Positions 4,388-5,754 of a stretch of DNA of 5,754 nt are shown one piece after another. Position 1 is the stretch's first letter. The number at the start of each line of letters is the position of its first letter. The stretch comes from Anaeromyxobacter dehalogenans (GTDB taxonomy: Bacteria > Myxococcota_A > UBA9042 > DTJE01). The notes below the pieces were generated by a model. The model was given only the letters and a program-made list of their open reading frames with translations. It was not told the origin of the DNA and searched no databases. A program made the position numbers and the translations under genes. The stretch is from contig DYKK01000220.1 in NCBI GenBank assembly GCA_020722625.1, forward strand, positions 1-5,754, given 5' to 3'.

Positions 4388-5754
4388 CTAGAAGTTGAAG
4401 TCCCCGGTGGACCCCGCAGCCCCGGCCGTCCCGACGTTCCCCGTGGAGCCGCCGCCCGCGCCTCCCTGGCCGCCGGATCCCCCGCCCCGGTAGGTGTTCG
4501 CGCTCTTGTACGCCGCGAGGTTCACGCCCCCCTGGCCGCTCGCGAAGACCGCGTACGACACGCCGCCGCAGCCGCCCCCGCCCCCACCGCCGTGACCGCC
4601 CTGGCCTCCCTGGCCGCCCTTGCCGCCGGCCGGCGCGCAGAAGGTCGCCGTGCTGCCGGCGCCGCTCGCCCCGCCGTTGGCCCCGGCGCCTCCCGGGCCG
4701 CCCGTGCCTCCGTTCCCGCCCTGGCCGCCCAGGCCGCCGAAGCCGCGCGTGAAGACGTTGTTCTCGATCACGGGAGCCGACGCCGGGCCGCTCGTCCACA
4801 CGAGGAAGAGGTCGAAGGCCCCGCCCCCCGCACCGCCTCCGGCGCCCCCCAACCCCCGGCAGCCCCCAGATCCGCCCCCACCCCCGGAACCCCCGATATC
4901 GGACGTCCCGTAGTCCGCACACCCGGAAGAGAAATACGTCTCGACCCCGCCGCCGGCCCCACCGCCGCCTCCCCCGCGACCGTGGTTGCCCCCGGCACCG
5001 CCGCCTCCGGACCCGCCGGCCCATTCCCCGCCCGAAACGGACCCGCCGGCGCTCGCACACCCGCCCCCGGCGCTCCCGCTCGACCCGTTCGCCCCGTCCG
5101 CGCCGTTGGCCCCGGTGCGTTCCCCGGTCGGGACGTAGCACGAGCAATCCCCGAAGCAGGACCCGTCAATCAGCGAGTCGTACCCGCCGCTCCCGCCGGC
5201 CCCGCCCCCGTTCTGGCCCGCCGAACCGTTCGACGCCGGTGCGATGGTCTGGTTCTCCGCCGTGTTGCAGTCGTTGCAGAGGTTCGTCCACTCCTGGAAA
5301 TCCGGACAGACCGCCCGGCCCCCGGCACCGCCGCTCACGTCCGTACCCTCGCAGGTCTTCGAGCCCCCGCTTCCACCCGCGGTCTCCATCGCGGCCGTGC
5401 ACTGCTCGAAGCAGTTGGCGTTGACCTGCCTGGCCGCGCCGCCCGCGGTCCCCTGGGTCCCCCCGGAACCGTTCGCCCCGTGCGCGCCGTTCGCCCCGGG
5501 ACCCCCGGCGCCGCCGTACACCATGTTCGACCGGATCGCGAGCGCGGACGTGGAGTTCCGGATCCAGATCGCGTACGAGTTGCCGCCGAGGTTGGTGTTG
5601 ATCGGACCGTAGATCAGGAAGCCCTCGACCGTGGTCGCGGTCGTGATCCCGTCCGCGATCAGGGTCTTCTGGTGCGTCCCCCCGCCGCTCCCCCGGAGGG
5701 TCGAGAGGGTCGAGGCGAGGTGCCGCTCCCAGGTGTCGGCCCGATAGCCGCCGT
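4388..5754 (-). CDS. Gly-rich, Cys-containing beta-helix-like surface protein (5' partial)
   Basis: The frame is open from the right edge (first whole codon 5750-5752) to TAG at 4388-4390, giving at least 455 codons; the true start is outside the window. The ATG at 5522-5524 is internal, because 76 in-frame codons precede it and belong to the same fold. The visible N-terminus GGYRADTW and the following Thr/Ile-rich strands resemble parallel beta-helix repeats. Three rung-like segments (about residues 59-79, 312-334 and 399-421 of the visible part) share the pattern [S/A][Y/F]x[I/L/V][W/F]...Nx[V/T][F/Y]. Each is followed by a long run of GG-x repeats; glycine makes up 138 of the last 378 residues. 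There are fourteen cysteines, including clusters CFEQC, CNDC and CFGDCSC, suggesting disulfides outside the cytoplasm. Similar Gly-rich beta-helix proteins are typical of Myxococcota (recalled, not searched). The product is probably secreted or surface-bound; function unknown. The protein ends in ...GDFNF. Confidence 0.85.
   Translation of the reverse strand, partial: GGYRADTWERHLASTLSTLRGSGGGTHQKTLIADGITTATTVEGFLIYGPINTNLGGNSYAIWIRNSTSALAIRSNMVYGGAGGPGANGAHGANGSGGTQGTAGGAARQVNANCFEQCTAAMETAGGSGGSKTCEGTDVSGGAGGRAVCPDFQEWTNLCNDCNTAENQTIAPASNGSAGQNGGGAGGSGGYDSLIDGSCFGDCSCYVPTGERTGANGADGANGSSGSAGGGCASAGGSVSGGEWAGGSGGGGAGGNHGRGGGGGGAGGGVETYFSSGCADYGTSDIGGSGGGGGSGGCRGLGGAGGGAGGGAFDLFLVWTSGPASAPVIENNVFTRGFGGLGGQGGNGGTGGPGGAGANGGASGAGSTATFCAPAGGKGGQGGQGGHGGGGGGGCGGVSYAVFASGQGGVNLAAYKSANTYRGGGSGGQGGAGGGSTGNVGTAGAAGSTGDFNF

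Noticed and set aside
4179..5147. 322-codon - strand frame rich in Arg and Gly, overlapping the Gly-rich gene, plus Pro-rich frames on the + strand at 4620-4913 and 5244-5612
   Set aside because: These are out-of-phase or complementary readings of GGC/GGG glycine codons. The frame ending at 4388 has the rung pattern and cysteine clusters.
1..5754. tRNA or rRNA genes
   Set aside because: No cloverleaf with a conserved T-loop sequence and no conserved rRNA stretches were seen on either strand.

Overview
The window is GC-rich DNA with strongly G/C-ending codons. It carries three complete genes on the + strand (about 357-3852), a convergent partial gene on the - strand (4388-5754, 5' end outside the window), and two repeat-bearing non-coding stretches. 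The Gly-rich, beta-helix-like protein on the - strand, the exported hypothetical proteins and the short tandem repeats between genes resemble Myxococcota (former Deltaproteobacteria). That assignment is inference; no rRNA or other marker gene is present.

Layout. 1-356: non-coding leader with two short tandem repeat arrays (7-bp CCGGATC-type, 6-bp CAGTGT) and an AT-rich palindrome. 357-1211: probable outer-membrane beta-barrel protein. 1214-1990: exported hypothetical protein, only 2 bp downstream, with its ribosome-binding site inside the end of the previous gene. 2047-3852: exported M2-family zinc peptidase, a bacterial angiotensin-converting-enzyme homologue with essentially the whole active site conserved, preceded by a near-perfect Shine-Dalgarno sequence. 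3853-4387: region between convergent genes, holding a truncated remnant of a four-helix-bundle (S23/23S rRNA intervening-sequence type) gene framed by oppositely oriented heptamer arrays, followed by several stem-loops. 4388-5754, - strand: 3' part of a Gly-rich, Cys-containing surface-type protein in which beta-helix-like rungs alternate with long Gly-rich insertions.

The three + strand genes are closely spaced in one direction and all encode exported products, so they may be one transcription unit acting at the cell envelope: a barrel in the outer membrane, a periplasmic or lipid-anchored partner, and a periplasmic or secreted dipeptidyl carboxypeptidase. The joint function is inferred from position only. 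The most unusual items are the repeat-framed four-helix-bundle remnant and the rung-and-loop architecture of the - strand protein.
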